NCBI GenBank assembly: GCA_946902875.1
Contig: OX336340.1
Location: forward strand, 8,205,739-8,269,738
Direction: 5' to 3'
From: Nematopogon swammerdamellus
Taxonomy: Eukaryota > Arthropoda > Insecta > Lepidoptera > Adelidae
Length of the DNA stretch: 64,000 bases
The position numbers and the translations under genes are program-made. The notes below the pieces were generated by a model. The model saw nothing but the letters and a program-made list of their open reading frames with translations, was not told the DNA's origin and made no database searches. Positions 22,655-34,066 of this stretch are shown here, piece after piece; positions within the stretch are counted from its first letter, which is position 1, and each line of letters starts with the position of its first letter.

Positions 22655-22868
22655 GTTTTTTTATGGATACTGACACAGACGGCAACATCACCTACAACAT
22701 GAAATGAAGGGAAGCACTGACATGGCACCTAGTTCACCCGGTGTTATGGGCTGACATCACGGATGTTGTAGGTGATGTAGCCAACCGTGTCAGATTCCAT
22801 AAAAAAAAAACATCCGTGATGTCAGCCCATAACAACTTGGTGAACTAGGTGCCATGTCGGTGCTTCCC
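22655..22868. mobile_element. SINE inserted into another SINE of opposite orientation
   Basis: A minus-strand SINE 3' end (22655-22702) is interrupted by a plus-strand SINE 3' fragment (about 22703-22811, starting TGAAATGAAGGGAAGCACTG and ending in a run of A). The minus copy then resumes (CATCCGTGATGTCAGCCC) to about 22868. The outer copy would be continuous across the joint, with a CA dinucleotide present on both sides. The inner copy is strongly 5'-truncated. Confidence 0.75.
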
Positions 22869-23173
22869 CTTGGTCATTATTCCTTGAATAAAGTAAGTAA
22901 CATGTTAGTGATATCCCGCGAGACATAGTGAGAGAGAAACAAATTATAACTTCACAACATACTGTAAAACATTATTTAAATACGTTAGCAAATATAAACT
23001 AGATTGTGGAAAATGTTGCGTGTGAAGCAACTAGATTTGTCTTTTATTGTGTTAGGTTGAACGACGACGTGAATTATTTGTTCATCGCGTGGTCATAACG
23101 ATACTCCTTGTACTGCGACCAGCGGACACTACAATTACAAGTCGAAGTAACAACAAAAATATACTAATGTTAT

Positions 23174-23405
23174 AGTGTTTTCATTTCACGAAGGCACGAG
23201 GGGTATGATGAGGTAGGAAGTGGTGTGAGACCGCGCGGAGCTCAGTAGGGAACGACTCGGTTCGACGGAGCGACGACGACGCGGAGACGTGTAGGACGTG
23301 TGTACCGACCGGGCACCGAGTTCGTTCTCTACTGAGCTCCACGCGGTCGCCCCTCGCACCACTTCCTACTTCGTACCCCTCGTGCCTTCGTAAAATGAAA
23401 ACACT
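23174..23405. mobile_element. GC-rich foldback MITE (AGTGTTTTCATTT ends)
   Basis: The arms are inverted repeats of about 95 bp: AGTGTTTTCATTTCACGAAG, GGCACGAGGGGTA, AGGAAGTGGTG and GGAGCTCAGTAG all recur in reverse complement on the right. The ~40-nt loop is CG-rich. It stands out from very AT-rich flanks. No ORF. Confidence 0.8.
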
Positions 23406-23555
23406 CTAAAACATTCGTATATTTTATAAAATATTCCTAAAACTATTTCCTATTTTATAGTTTGGAATAGGGGTTATTTTGACATTTTTTAATCCATAAG
23501 TGGTACTAACGCACAGCAGTAAGTATAAACCAAAAAGTGTAAAAAAAATAAATTG

Positions 23556-23628
23556 CTAAATTATATACCTACATACCAATAACTAATTATTAGTTATTTG
23601 TATGTAGGTATATAATGTTGCAATTTAA
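23556..23628. repeat. Near-perfect 35-bp palindrome
   Basis: TTATATACCTACATACCAAT and its inverted partner meet at TAACTAATTATTAGTTA with no loop. Too short to classify. Confidence 0.7.
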
Positions 23629-24424
23629 CGTAATATTTACTTTTCTATACGTAATTAAATTAAAATAATGATTTAGAAATATTACCAAAGACTTAATATG
23701 GTTATCTTTCTCGCAATGAAACTGTCATCTGTACGCGGTACTATTTACGAATATTAAATTCTGGAAACTATGTAGTTGGAGGGGTGGGCAGGCCGTCTAC
23801 ACGGGTTGGTTATTAAACTATTTCAAGGTTCAGTGGAAAATCGATATGACGTAGTACAATGGACGCACGGAGCTGCAACTCTTCAGCTGCGCGGCGCAGG
23901 ACAAAGGACTGAACAAGGCATTTTAAGAGGCTGCAATACGTGCTTCGCATGATCCTATGTTATATCAACAATACTGCAACAAGCACTCTGTAATATGGTA
24001 AAGTTTAGTACTAATGCTAGTAATGTATTATATCTGGCGAAAACAGGATTCCATTACATTTATTTGATAGCAAAAACATTTAAAGTTACCTTCAAACGTA
24101 AAATAGAACCGCTAGAATTCAATAAATAATTTAAATTTAATTTTGCACCATAACTGATCTCAATATACAGCAGATCCTAGATTTTTTTATTTCAAAAATA
24201 AGCATTATTTTCACCGTAAAACACAATTACCTAAACTTTGAAGACTTACCATGAAATTATCGAGTACGTCTATCCCTTTCGTTCTCTCACAGCGATTCTC
24301 TATCGCCCTATAGCAATGTCCCGGTAAATCCAATGCCCCTACATTGGTTAACTAAGTGTGTTCTATCGACTGTTCAACGGTGAACACTGTGAGTAGCTGT
24401 TCGAAGCGATTTTGAGTTCACTAT

Positions 24425-24730
24425 TTCACCATAGGTCCACTCGTAGCAGACAAGGAATGCATGAAAGGAATGGAGGAAGGAATGAAAAGCTGCCTAAAGT
24501 GTGGACTAAGCGCTGCAGTATTTAGTTTATCTGCCGCACTACGAAACTCTAGAATGCAATTCCTCCCGATGTGTCTCCTTCAGTATACGACGTAGGATCT
24601 TTCAAGAGAAGCGTAAAATGGCACCTGTCACGCTTGCACGGCATTCGCAGCTCCCCGGAACTGAATGCTTTTGGGCGTGGTCGGCTCACAATTTACGCTG
24701 AAGGCGCCAAGTGTCTCGCGTATCCATAAA
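24425..24730 (+). pseudogene. Decayed LINE C-terminus
   Basis: The plus-strand frame reads RTTKL, a TAG stop where the family has tryptophan, then NAIPPDVSPSVYDVGSFKRS and VKWHLSRLHG. This is the same C-terminal pattern as 21955-22275. The following GGCATTCGCAGCTCCCCGGA extension is shared with 20776 and 21955. Confidence 0.65.
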
Positions 24731-25573
24731 AAAGAACACTTAATTAAATAAAACAAAGGAATATTTTCGAAAGCGCCTAAAATTATCAGTAAATGTAGGA
24801 GGCAGGCAAGATACTGAAAAAGGTACATATGGCACTGGAAATTTGCCGATGCAGAATTCAACTTTTTAATATCCTCTTTTCAATGAGAATATTCTTGCAA
24901 CCCATCTGCGGATAGAGATCCTTCTAGAAGTACTTATTTTGGTTCTTTTTCCGAGGCTTTAAAAACCTGTCACCAGGCCTTTTGGCCTCGACTCGTACGC
25001 TTAAATTGAATGATTGTGTTATTTCTTCCAATGTTCAATAAACATAGTGCACGTCGTTTTGCTGCTTTACTGGTGTTCTTTGACGCAGAGCCCCCAGGCC
25101 TCCGGGTTTCCACGCTAAGTCCAGTTGGAAAGCCAGAAGAGTTCAGCCAGATGGCACACGAGGAAGTCCATTATTTATGTTAAATAATACCATAACTTTA
25201 ATAACAAGGCCGACTAGCGGTACAATAATTACACACGTACACGGTACACACGATTGAAAGGAATATTTTACAAATGTGGTGATAAAATAGTCAGCACATG
25301 TCCCAAACACACACAACAAATTCAAAATACAATGAATACAATTTAGATCAAAGACAAAAAAAGAAGCAATTATAAAATACAAATTTATAACATTATTTCC
25401 AATTGTAAATAATAGGATTGTCGATGGATTACATTAATAATGTAATAATAGGAGCCATATGTCGCGCTTTAAATAAAAATAAATATTTCAAAAATTCGAA
25501 ATTAGATATTATGTGCATGTTAACATTTCCTTACTATATCATATCACACACATTTGTGCTCTGTGAATTTATA

Positions 25574-26089
25574 CAGGCTGTTCGGCCCATCGACCGACAA
25601 TTTTTTTTGTAGGTAAGTGGAGTCATTTGCAACGTTTTGAACCATGATACCTTTTGTCAGATGTCACGTGGTATCGAGATACGAATTTTTTTCTTTATTT
25701 TTTAAAATTACCAAAATCCCAGGTTTAAACCCTTATAACTTTTTTGTTTATGATTGTATCAGCACGAAATAAAATTTATTGAATTTTAAGACGAATCCTT
25801 GTTCTAGAAAAAATATTATTTGATGAAGTTAATGAAGTTGATGAATAATATTTTTCTAGAACAAGGATACATCTTAAAATTCAATAAATTTTATTTCGTG
25901 CTGATAAAATCATAAACAAAAAAGTTACAAGGGTTTAAAGCTGGGATTTTGGTAATTTTCAAAAATAAAGAAAAAAAATCGTATCTCGATACCAGGTGAC
26001 ATCTGACAAAAGGTATCATGGGTCAAAACGTTGCAAATGACCCCACTTACCTGCAAAAAAAATTGTCGGTCGATGTGCCGAACATCCTG
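25574..26089. mobile_element. 516-bp foldback element, TA-flanked, ~245-bp arms
   Basis: Almost the whole element is one inverted repeat: from CAGGCTGTTCGGCCCATCGA inward through AAGTGGAGTCATTTGCAACG, ATACCTTTTGTCAGATGTCA and TAAAATTTATTGAATTTTAA, mirrored on the right with a loop of only about 25 nt. TA dinucleotides flank both ends (25572-25573 and 26090-26091), as for Tc1/mariner-type insertions. A transcript would fold into a long dsRNA. Confidence 0.85.
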
Positions 26090-26093
26090 TATA

Positions 26094-28183
26094 TAGTTGA
26101 AAAGTAAGCGTATAAGTATGTAACGTATTTTTTTATTTTGGCAAGATTTTAGGAAATAATTGACTCTGGGGCAAAAAAATTATTAAAAAATTCAGTTTAA
26201 AAATAGGTTTGTTTGGTCAAAACTTTGAAATTACTTTCGGAGAATTTACTTGAGTGTTTCTCTTTACAGATAATACTGATAGATAAGAGAAAGGTTGGAT
26301 TTTTTTTGCGAATCACTGTAAGGGTAAATGTTTGATTACGTGCCCAATTTCAGTAAGTTGGGATTAAAGGAGGGGACATATTTTCTACTTAGGGAACAAA
26401 CAATTGTCGGCGTGCGATTATTGAAAGATCGTAGCGTATATTTTTTTTCCCATTTTTTTTTCAAACCAGCATGGGCAGCTGTACGAAGATCCAAAGGTGC
26501 AGCCTATAGCCAAATGCACTTCATCTTATGAAACTCAAAGCTCCATCCTCCAAGCGCATCGAGGTGCCATGCCAGCAGGACTATTATGAGGCTGTTCAAG
26601 TTCAGTTTGTTTTATTTAATTCATAATTGTATTGAAATACAAATCTAAAACTTTATTTTGTGTGTTTTGCATTAAAAATAAAAAAGAATTTTACTTATTT
26701 AATGGTGAGAATTTAGGCAAACAGGCGGAAGGCTGTTCTAAAGCGTAACTTTCGTGCTTATGAACTATCACGCTAGGCAGTTAGTTGGCTTGCCTAAGCA
26801 AACATAGTTTTCATGGCTTACATAGGTAAATAGGATACAATAACGGTTTATCACTTTAATTTTTTTACATTTGTGTGGTTCTTTATTAGGCATAACATAA
26901 AATTAAATTAAATAACATAAATTAAAGTCACAAACTAGCTTCCTATACTTAATTATAATAATTCCTTAGAAAATGACTGGGAATTATTTCTAGAACGCGT
27001 GCGGCCCTTCCTCGCTGGATGGTCAAACGATTGTTCACATTCAATTATTTATCGATTGTATAAAGGATTGCGGCTTATAATTTGATAAATGATGCAAAAT
27101 ATAGCTACAGATACTCAACGTCAAAGCAAAATTATACATAAGTAGACATAAATTATTCAATGAACGTTTAGAAAATCGGTTAATACAATTAAATAAAAAC
27201 ATCAATTTGTAATAATATTCGAACAGTGATTACGGCGTTACTGACGGTCGTCCTTCGATCTATGTGACTAAAATTAAAATGTAATAATATTTAACAACCA
27301 CGGTAATTAATAACCCATATTTACATACCATGAGTCCCTATTAATATGAAATTCATTTAGAATGTAAGTCATAATTTTCCAAACAGCTCTTTGCGGAGTA
27401 GCCATTTTAGCTATTTACATTCCACGATTAAAATCATAAACTTATACAGTTTGACCTTCAAAGCTCACCATTTTATTACAACCGGAATTGTATTCAATGT
27501 AAAGCAGCTTTAGCGGGGTTCGCCTCAAAACATTCTCCCCAAGCCTCCCCCCGGAGCCGCACCCGGCCATGACCTTCCCTGACGAGCGAGTTATGGGCCG
27601 GGACCGGAGTCTTCTTACCATTTCAGGCTAACGAGCTACGCTGTAAAACCCGTCGCGATAAACTGAAAGAAATTGACGCCATGACGAGGTACACGAGCGG
27701 CAAAGTTGTTAATTTATAAATGGTAATAATTGTATATCTATTTTGTGCGTTACCGCTCATATTGTTCTCTCTTTTCGCTCTTTTCGCTCTTTAGTTTGTA
27801 AGAGAGCAGTATGTACAACTTCTTCAAATTCTAAAATTGTTGTACTGCGTGGATCGACTATTATAATATATAAGTGTAATATTACATATTAGTGAAGTTT
27901 CGCTTTTTTATTTTTTATTTGTATTATTTGAGAAAGTTAGCGGGCGTACAACAACTCACCACAGTTCCATCACAATTGGCTGTTTATTGTACGACTATTT
28001 ATTATAGACGGTAGAAACAAAGAAACATTAATTTTTAGGGTTCCGTACCTCAAGTGCCTCTCTCATAGCTTACAGGAAACCTAAACGAAAACCCTAAAGT
28101 TCTCATGGGAAACGGAATTGTACAGAACCCTCTCCATGCGAGTTCGATCCGCACCTGACAACTTTTTCTATATTATATACTAG
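26094..28183. other. AT-rich non-coding DNA
   Basis: No gene recognised. 27530-27650 is a GC-richer stretch (CCTCCCCCCGGAGCCGCACC) without an ORF of use. 28039-28131 is a remnant of the GGGTTCCGTAC repeat family. Confidence 0.35.
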
Positions 28184-28353
28184 CTTTTGCCAGTAGCTCC
28201 GCTCGCGTTTCTTGTTTTGTTTTTGTTCTTTGTTTTTTTTTCCTTCCCCGGCGCGCGCTCAACAACCCAACAAAGTTTCACCGTAATCGGATGAACGGTT
28301 TACGAACGCATAGACGACGAATTAACGAACGAACGACATTCATTTTATATATA
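28184..28353 (+). repeat. Diverged AGCTTTTGCC-family repeat
   Basis: Starts CTAGCTTTTGCCAGTAGCTC, continues with AAGTTTCACCGTAATCGGAT and ends in TTTTATATATACAG. It appears to be another subfamily of the repeats at 3795 and 30548. Confidence 0.5.
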
Positions 28354-28757
28354 CAGTAAATAGAAGATTAAATGAATAATATATTAAATATAAATTTATT
28401 GCATTTAAAAAATGAAACAAAAAATCCGACTGTGTAAAAAAACCTAAATATGAAAAGGAAAAACAAACTAGCAAGTATATTTTATGAAACCCGAAAAACT
28501 TCACTGTCAGCAGCAACAGTCGGGGACCTTTATTGCTACTTTAAACTTCTGTGACACTGACATTTGAGTTTAATAAAAATAAATTAAATTTAAATAATTT
28601 TGGAGATATTTCCGACGAGCCCGATAAGAACGTGGATAACTGGAAAGGTTATTTCGGAAGCTGAGACCTCAGATTCTGATGAGCACCGAGAGCAAGGAAG
28701 CAATTTTCATAATTTCCGGTTAATTTTCCAAGCAAATATGAGATCTATTACTACAAC

Positions 28758-29018
28758 GGCGACTAAGGGATATGAATCCCTTCTTATATTACTAGGTGGT
28801 AGGGTTTAACCCGCCCGGGTTGGTACCACCGCGCTGAATGAAAGTTCGGTCGAAACGGCTATGTAAATAGTTTGTGTTTTCCGTCCAGTTCAGTGTAGCC
28901 AGCACGACCGAAGGGAAGTACTGACGTGGCACCAAGTTCATCCGGTGTTATGGGCTGACATCACGGATGTTGTGTAGGTGATGTAGCCAACCGTGTCAGT
29001 TTCCACAAAAAAAAAAGA
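28758..29018 (+). mobile_element. Head-less SINE copy
   Basis: Begins within the upstream module (GGCGACTAAGGGATATGAAT) and passes straight into the body CCCTTCTTATATTACTAGG, with no tRNA/5S head, like the copy at 12338. Ends with CCGTGTCAGTTTCCAC and an A run. Near the end GTTGTGTAGGTG carries a small GT insertion compared with other copies. Confidence 0.8.
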
Positions 29019-29114
29019 TCACTGGCTTACTAAATGTTACTGGGTTTTAAATAAAAAACTTAAATTCTAAATAATAAATTGCAGTGCTATTTTGTATTCA
29101 ATATATAAGCTATA

Positions 29115-29405
29115 CAGCATGTCCCAGTTCGACCGGATTTGTTTACCATCACAGGATTTCTCATTTAGTAAGCTTCAAAAAAGCTCATAAGCATGTTTTC
29201 CTAGTACTTGTATTTTTCGAGATAATCGAGGTTTTATGTGTTAGGAAATGGTCTCCTAAGCGATATTATCAAAAATCGGAAACTGGAAATTGCGATTATC
29301 TAAAAAAAAATACGAGCCCGAGAAAAATATTACTGAGCTTTGTTCACTCTCATTCAATGAGAAATCCCGTTGTGGTAAGCAAATCCGGTTGAACTGGAAC
29401 ACCAG
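29115..29405. mobile_element. TA-flanked inverted-repeat element
   Basis: Left end CAGCATGTCCCAGTTCGACC; right end in reverse complement CTGGTGTTCCAGTTCAACC. Both continue with CGGATTTG and ATTTCTCATT. TA flanks both ends. Inverted similarity extends roughly 90 bp inward. It touches the next element with only a TATA between them. Confidence 0.7.
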
Positions 29406-29409
29406 TATA

Positions 29410-29867
29410 CAGGGTATTGTAACGGCCAGTACATTAAATTTAGTTAATGATTATTGGGATCAATAGTATCTAACAAAAAAGTCAAATAACTTTTTTCTGA
29501 ATTCCCTTTAAATAAAAAGTTACAGTTTTCATACAAACTAATTGATTTATTTAGTGTAAAAAGGATCTAATGTTCCGCATGAACATGGGAATGAAAGGCT
29601 CGCGGTGAGTGAGCGAGCAGGGACGAGTGCGCGGAGAGAGGAGATGTGCGACGGCGGCGGCGCGGCGTGAGTTTTCGACCCCTACCGTTTCCACGCCAGC
29701 ACCCTCCCCCTGCGCGCGTCAAATTACACTTGACGAAAATATAAATTTTTAAAATTTATATCTCGAAAACGAGACACTTTAGAGAAAAACTTTATTCACT
29801 TTTTTGTTCCGAAAAAACATGAGGATTGCGCTGGCGAAATTAATGTACTGGCCGTTACAACACCCTG
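29410..29867. mobile_element. 458-bp TA-flanked MITE with GC-rich core
   Basis: Terminal inverted repeats CAGGGTATTGTAACGGCCAG and, on the right, CAGGGTGTTGTAACGGCCAG, both continuing TACATTAA. TA flanks at 29408-29409 and 29868-29869. The core (29590-29710) is GC-rich and unlike the AT-rich arms. No ORF. Consistent with a non-autonomous Tc1/mariner-type transposon. Confidence 0.8.
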
Positions 29868-30547
29868 TATTCACTGTATTAGTGTAACGGCGTTACAATA
29901 CTTTCAATATGTAAAAAAAGTATGTTATACATTGATACTCGTACTAATAATAATGTATATTTTTACCATTATCTTGGTAAACCCTGTCATCTCTACATTA
30001 TAAAAGGAAGCATTTGTCTGTCTGTCTCTATGTATGTAACGGGCATTGATTTTATAGGTAACGGGTAAATTCGAATCAATGTAGTTTTTACAAACTGACT
30101 GTTTTTAAACATCACTTTACTGTAAAAAAAGTGGTCGCAGTAGTTTTAAAAGTGCTCGGAGTTAGAAAATGCAATTTGAGCTGCGGGCACAGCTATTACG
30201 TATATTTATTACTCTGATTAAAATAGTCCGAACGTACCGTAGGAGAACATACGCTATCTAAACATAAGTAACAGCATCGATGGAAGCAACAGCAAAGATA
30301 TACGCAACTAATACCACAGACATGATTTATTTGGCATCCCTCACGCAGAGTACAGCCTTATTTGCACAGGACCGAACCGTCGAAGATTATGGCCGTGGAA
30401 ATGGATATCCAGAAATGTTACTGTCATACATTGCATAATGCATTTGCATTGTTATTAACATTTGGTCTGCATGCACATCATTTGCAGCATAGGGAAGATT
30501 TACGTTAGTGCACAGGTGTGACAGAAAAAGGCATATTTATTTCTAAC

Positions 30548-30878
30548 TAGCTTTTGCCCGCGACTTCGTCCGCGTGGATTTTAAAAAAAGAACAGAATTC
30601 GAAATAGAAGTTTTTATGTGACGTTGATAGGCTTTTGTTTTTCTTGTCTTTTATATTCTCTCTCTTCCGACCATACAATACTTTATTTGATACTGCTGAG
30701 ACCTAAAGCTATTTAGCGTGATGGTATATACCCTATATGTTAGTCTGATGTATAAGCTACGTATATAGTACTGTAAAGTCTAATCAAAATCCGTTCAGTT
30801 GTTTTTGTGTGAAAGAGGAACAAAGATCCATACATCCATCTATCCTCACAAACTTTCGCGTTTATAATATTAGTAGGA
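30548..30878 (+). repeat. Canonical lepidopteran AGCTTTTGCCCGC repeat
   Basis: Starts CTAGCTTTTGCCCGCGACTT and ends TTTCGCGTTTATAATATTAG TAGGA. The internal phrase AATCCGTTCAGTTG precedes GTGTGAAAGAGGAACAAA. This start and end pair is very widespread in Lepidoptera. Non-coding. Confidence 0.65.
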
Positions 30879-32020
30879 TTTCGTCTTTGTTTACTTTTCA
30901 TTTGCCTCCTCGACAAGTTGATGTCGCTTCTAGATGTTTATTGCTATGGCTGTCAATGAGTTCGTGAGGTCGCACAACCGTGCTACACTTGCTAACCTTA
31001 TTTATTACAAGCAAATAAACTTGTACCCGAAACTTCTAACTTTAAGGCCCCATACAAGGTTAGCAAGCACGGCGCGAATTCCGCGGGTGCACGCGCCGCG
31101 TTTTCACGTTCGAATAGGATGCATCGCGCGGAAATTTTTTGCGTAAGAGAAAATTAGTTCAACATTTTTTTATGCAAAAAATACGCATTGAAACAAAAAA
31201 AATTTTAAAAACTGCTCAAATAGGTATTTATACTTTACGGACCTACGTGTATTTATACTTAGTACGGAGCATTACTAAAATATAATAACGGTTTTACTCA
31301 CGGTCTTTCTCCGAGCTATATGCTCAAAACGATACGTTTGGCCTGAAACGCCGAGCCCCATAGCTCCGATTAACGACCGTGAAACGTTATATATTTTATT
31401 TAATACATATGTACATTTAGTTCCTAGTAGACGTCTGAGCTTTTTCTATTCTATTCTAAGGATTACAAATTGAACGAAAATATGTGTGTTTGTGATGAGT
31501 ATTATAAATTATATTAATTTTTTAGTCCATGTACTACATATGACGAGTGTGTATGCAGGTGATGATTTTTGCAAACCCTTTTTTATGTTTGTATAGATAA
31601 GTTGCATAGATCTGTCAATTTTTTTTTCAGTTCGATGTGACTTAGTTAAATAAGCTACTTAGAGGTTTTAATACATAATTCAGTAATTTAGTCAAATTCA
31701 TTCATTATTGTCAAATTCATTCTCACTCTTACCTAAGTACGCACGTAGTAAGTAAAATTTGACGAAACTTCGGTTCACTACACTACTCGAATCATAAGAT
31801 TTACTTTTAAATAGTGAAAGCGAAGCTCAGGGAAGTTGAAAAGGAATTACGAATACGAGTATTAACGGAATCAAAGTCTAAACAATTGTAACAGGGGTGG
31901 AAAAAGAACAGGACCCGGTGCTTAGAGCAATGTTCCCAAAATGAATAGACGGATTTCAGGAAAGCGGTTCCGGCTCTATTTCCATTCCAGAATTAATGAT
32001 TGAATTAATTAGGTACTCAC
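30879..32020. other. Non-coding DNA upstream of the exon A donor
   Basis: No gene recognised. CTTGCTAACCTT near 30988 and AAGGTTAGCAAG near 31057 form a spaced inverted pair. 31310-31385 shares the TCCGAGCTAT phrase with 61240. The segment next to exon A is the start of its intron. Confidence 0.35.
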
Positions 32021-32184
32021 CGAAGCGTTCCTTTTCAGAGACGGGGCTGTCGGGGTACTCCTCGAGAGGGCTGCCGGCGGCGGCGCCGGCGGCGGGCTCG
32101 GCCCCGCGCGCCCCGCAGCAGGGCACGCAGCAGCGGAACACCCCGCCCCCCACCACCTTGCCGCTCGTCCCTTCCCCTGCTACA
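32021..32184 (-). CDS. Probable host-gene exon (exon A), Cys-rich and Ala/Gly-rich
   Basis: The minus strand is open from 32201 through a perfect donor (TTCG then GTGAGTACC) at 32020. The translated part reads VFRCCVPCCGARGAEP, an Ala-rich run, then SPLEEYPDSPVSEKERF. The CCVPCC cluster could be a palmitoylation site (inference). Composition is strongly GC-rich, unlike the flanks. The acceptor is uncertain: the best candidate is GCGCGCGCAG ending at 32185, and a second AG lies 8 bp further in. The exon ends in phase 1, matching the phase-1 start of exon B at 17107, so the two could be consecutive exons. No homologue recognised. Confidence 0.5.
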
Positions 32185-32201
32185 CTGCGCGCGCGCACCA
32201 C

Positions 32202-33867
32202 ATGCTCATCCTATTCACCAATCCCCACTCCTCCCCACTCCCCTCCCCCCACTCGTCACGCGAGCCACACTCACTCACCATCCAAACTTCGAAAGAGTCA
32301 CACGCGTCCCCTAGAACAATTGCTTCGCACTGACATTTTCGGCCGTAGTCACAATGTTTTAAAATATTAACTTGAATTTTAAAAAGTTAGTTCTAAACGT
32401 TTTACAGCATTTCAAGCCCACTTCCATTTTTTGATGTTACAAATTAATTATAATTTTGTGTCTCTCAAATTTAAATTATTTTACTATTTAAATATCTAGT
32501 CGGTTTGTGTTTAACGCTTTAGTTTAATAAAGATATGCCACGTACGATATATGTTTCGGTCTCCGATTTCATTAAATATTCAGCCTCTAATTGAAAGTAA
32601 AGTCATCCTCCGTATTTTCCTTTAATCTAACTTCCATTCCGAGTAATTCGACAGCGAGAAAGAAAAGAGAAAAGGAAGTAGCGGACGGAAGGAAGGGTAG
32701 ACGAAGGGAAACTAAAATTTGGTCAAGTAAGGGAGGGGTGAAAACCCGAAGAGTCTTATTTCAATCGTTCTTGAAGATTTTTTTGTTGAACTTTATGTGA
32801 AACGCTTCCTTCCCCATTTGTAAGTTTATCTTCATTTGTTGTAACATTTAGTTCACTGGCACCACCTCATCGCCGGCTGATAGAAATGATGACTGCTTGT
32901 TCACTCTCAGCATCGTCACGGAGCACATTTTTGCACTAGGTTTACACTTTTCCTGTTGACAGAAAATTCTAATGAAATGTGATTGACACGCCACGGAGCA
33001 GCGAAAGAGAGCAGTTCACGCCAAGACTTTGGTTTTGACAATATGTGTAAACACTTGTTACGATAATAAATAATAATACAAACATCTTATTGTTTGATAC
33101 ATTTGTAGTAAAGCGAATGATTGCAGAAATATTAATTATTATTTCACGTAGACGACAGCACGAAATAGTTGCCGTGTTGCATGCAGTCTAATTAAAATAA
33201 TAATAAAAGCGAATGCTGCGAACAAATCTATTCATATTATAACATTGCATGTAAAGAATGCAACGAGTTCCATGATGAAGGGAACAGTGCTGGAATCCTC
33301 TCAATAACACCTCGCGTTATGAAATAGTTATCGACCGTGTTAACAGTAATAATGTCAACAAGGGCCAGTTATTCGCGCACTAACACGACATGCCATTATC
33401 GCGGACGACTAACCTCGTTTCGATAGGAAAATATCGCTTTTTGTCCGCCCATTCATGAATTGTGACGTGGGATTATTGTAACTGAGGTTGGTTTATTGTA
33501 CGCAGTTGTTGGATTGGAAAAATGTGTAGTAACTTGTATAGACAGCTGTTGATTTCTACTGAAAGAGCAACAATTCGTTTAAGATATCTCTATGCACATA
33601 TTTTTGAATGGATAATGTGTTCGTAATATTTACATACAGTATATACATAGATACATAATCAGGGCAATCGGTACTGTGGTGCAAAATCTCGGTTCCACAC
33701 ATAACAAAATGGTCAAAACTACCCAAACGATATTTACATTAGGTAGGTATTAAAGAATGCACTATACGTTATTTATTACTCAAGATTTATCTTCATTTGG
33801 GCAATCATGGTAGTTTTACAAAATAATTAGGGTTAGACGCAGAAAACCTTATAAGTAATTTCAGAGA
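32202..33867. other. GC-rich shoulder, then AT-rich non-coding DNA
   Basis: 32202-32370 is GC-rich and remains open on the minus strand in one frame; GGATGGTGAGTGAG near 32270 resembles a donor, so a small upstream exon cannot be excluded. The remainder to 33867 shows no recognised feature. Confidence 0.3.
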
Positions 33868-34066
33868 CCTGTACTCTTATCACGAGATTTAACCTACACC
33901 GCGTACTACGCTACGCGCCGTGTTCTCCGCATCATTTTGTATGGAGAAACGAAGTTCGAAAATCTATCACTAAAGGTGCTGCTCCGTTTCTCCATACAAA
34001 ATGACGCGGAGAACACGGCGTAGCTTAGTACGGGGTGTAGGTTTAAATCTCGTGATAAGGGTACAG
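33868..34066. mobile_element. Foldback MITE, ~85-bp arms
   Basis: The arms share TATCACGAGATTTAA, CCTACACC, GTGTTCTCCGC and ATTTTGTATGGAGAAACG in inverted order. The loop is about 35 nt. No ORF and no obvious target duplication. Confidence 0.75.

Noticed and set aside
31996..32370. 124-codon plus-strand ORF, Pro/Ser/Thr-rich
   Set aside because: It is the complement of GC-rich exon A; the minus strand has the donor site and the more protein-like sequence.
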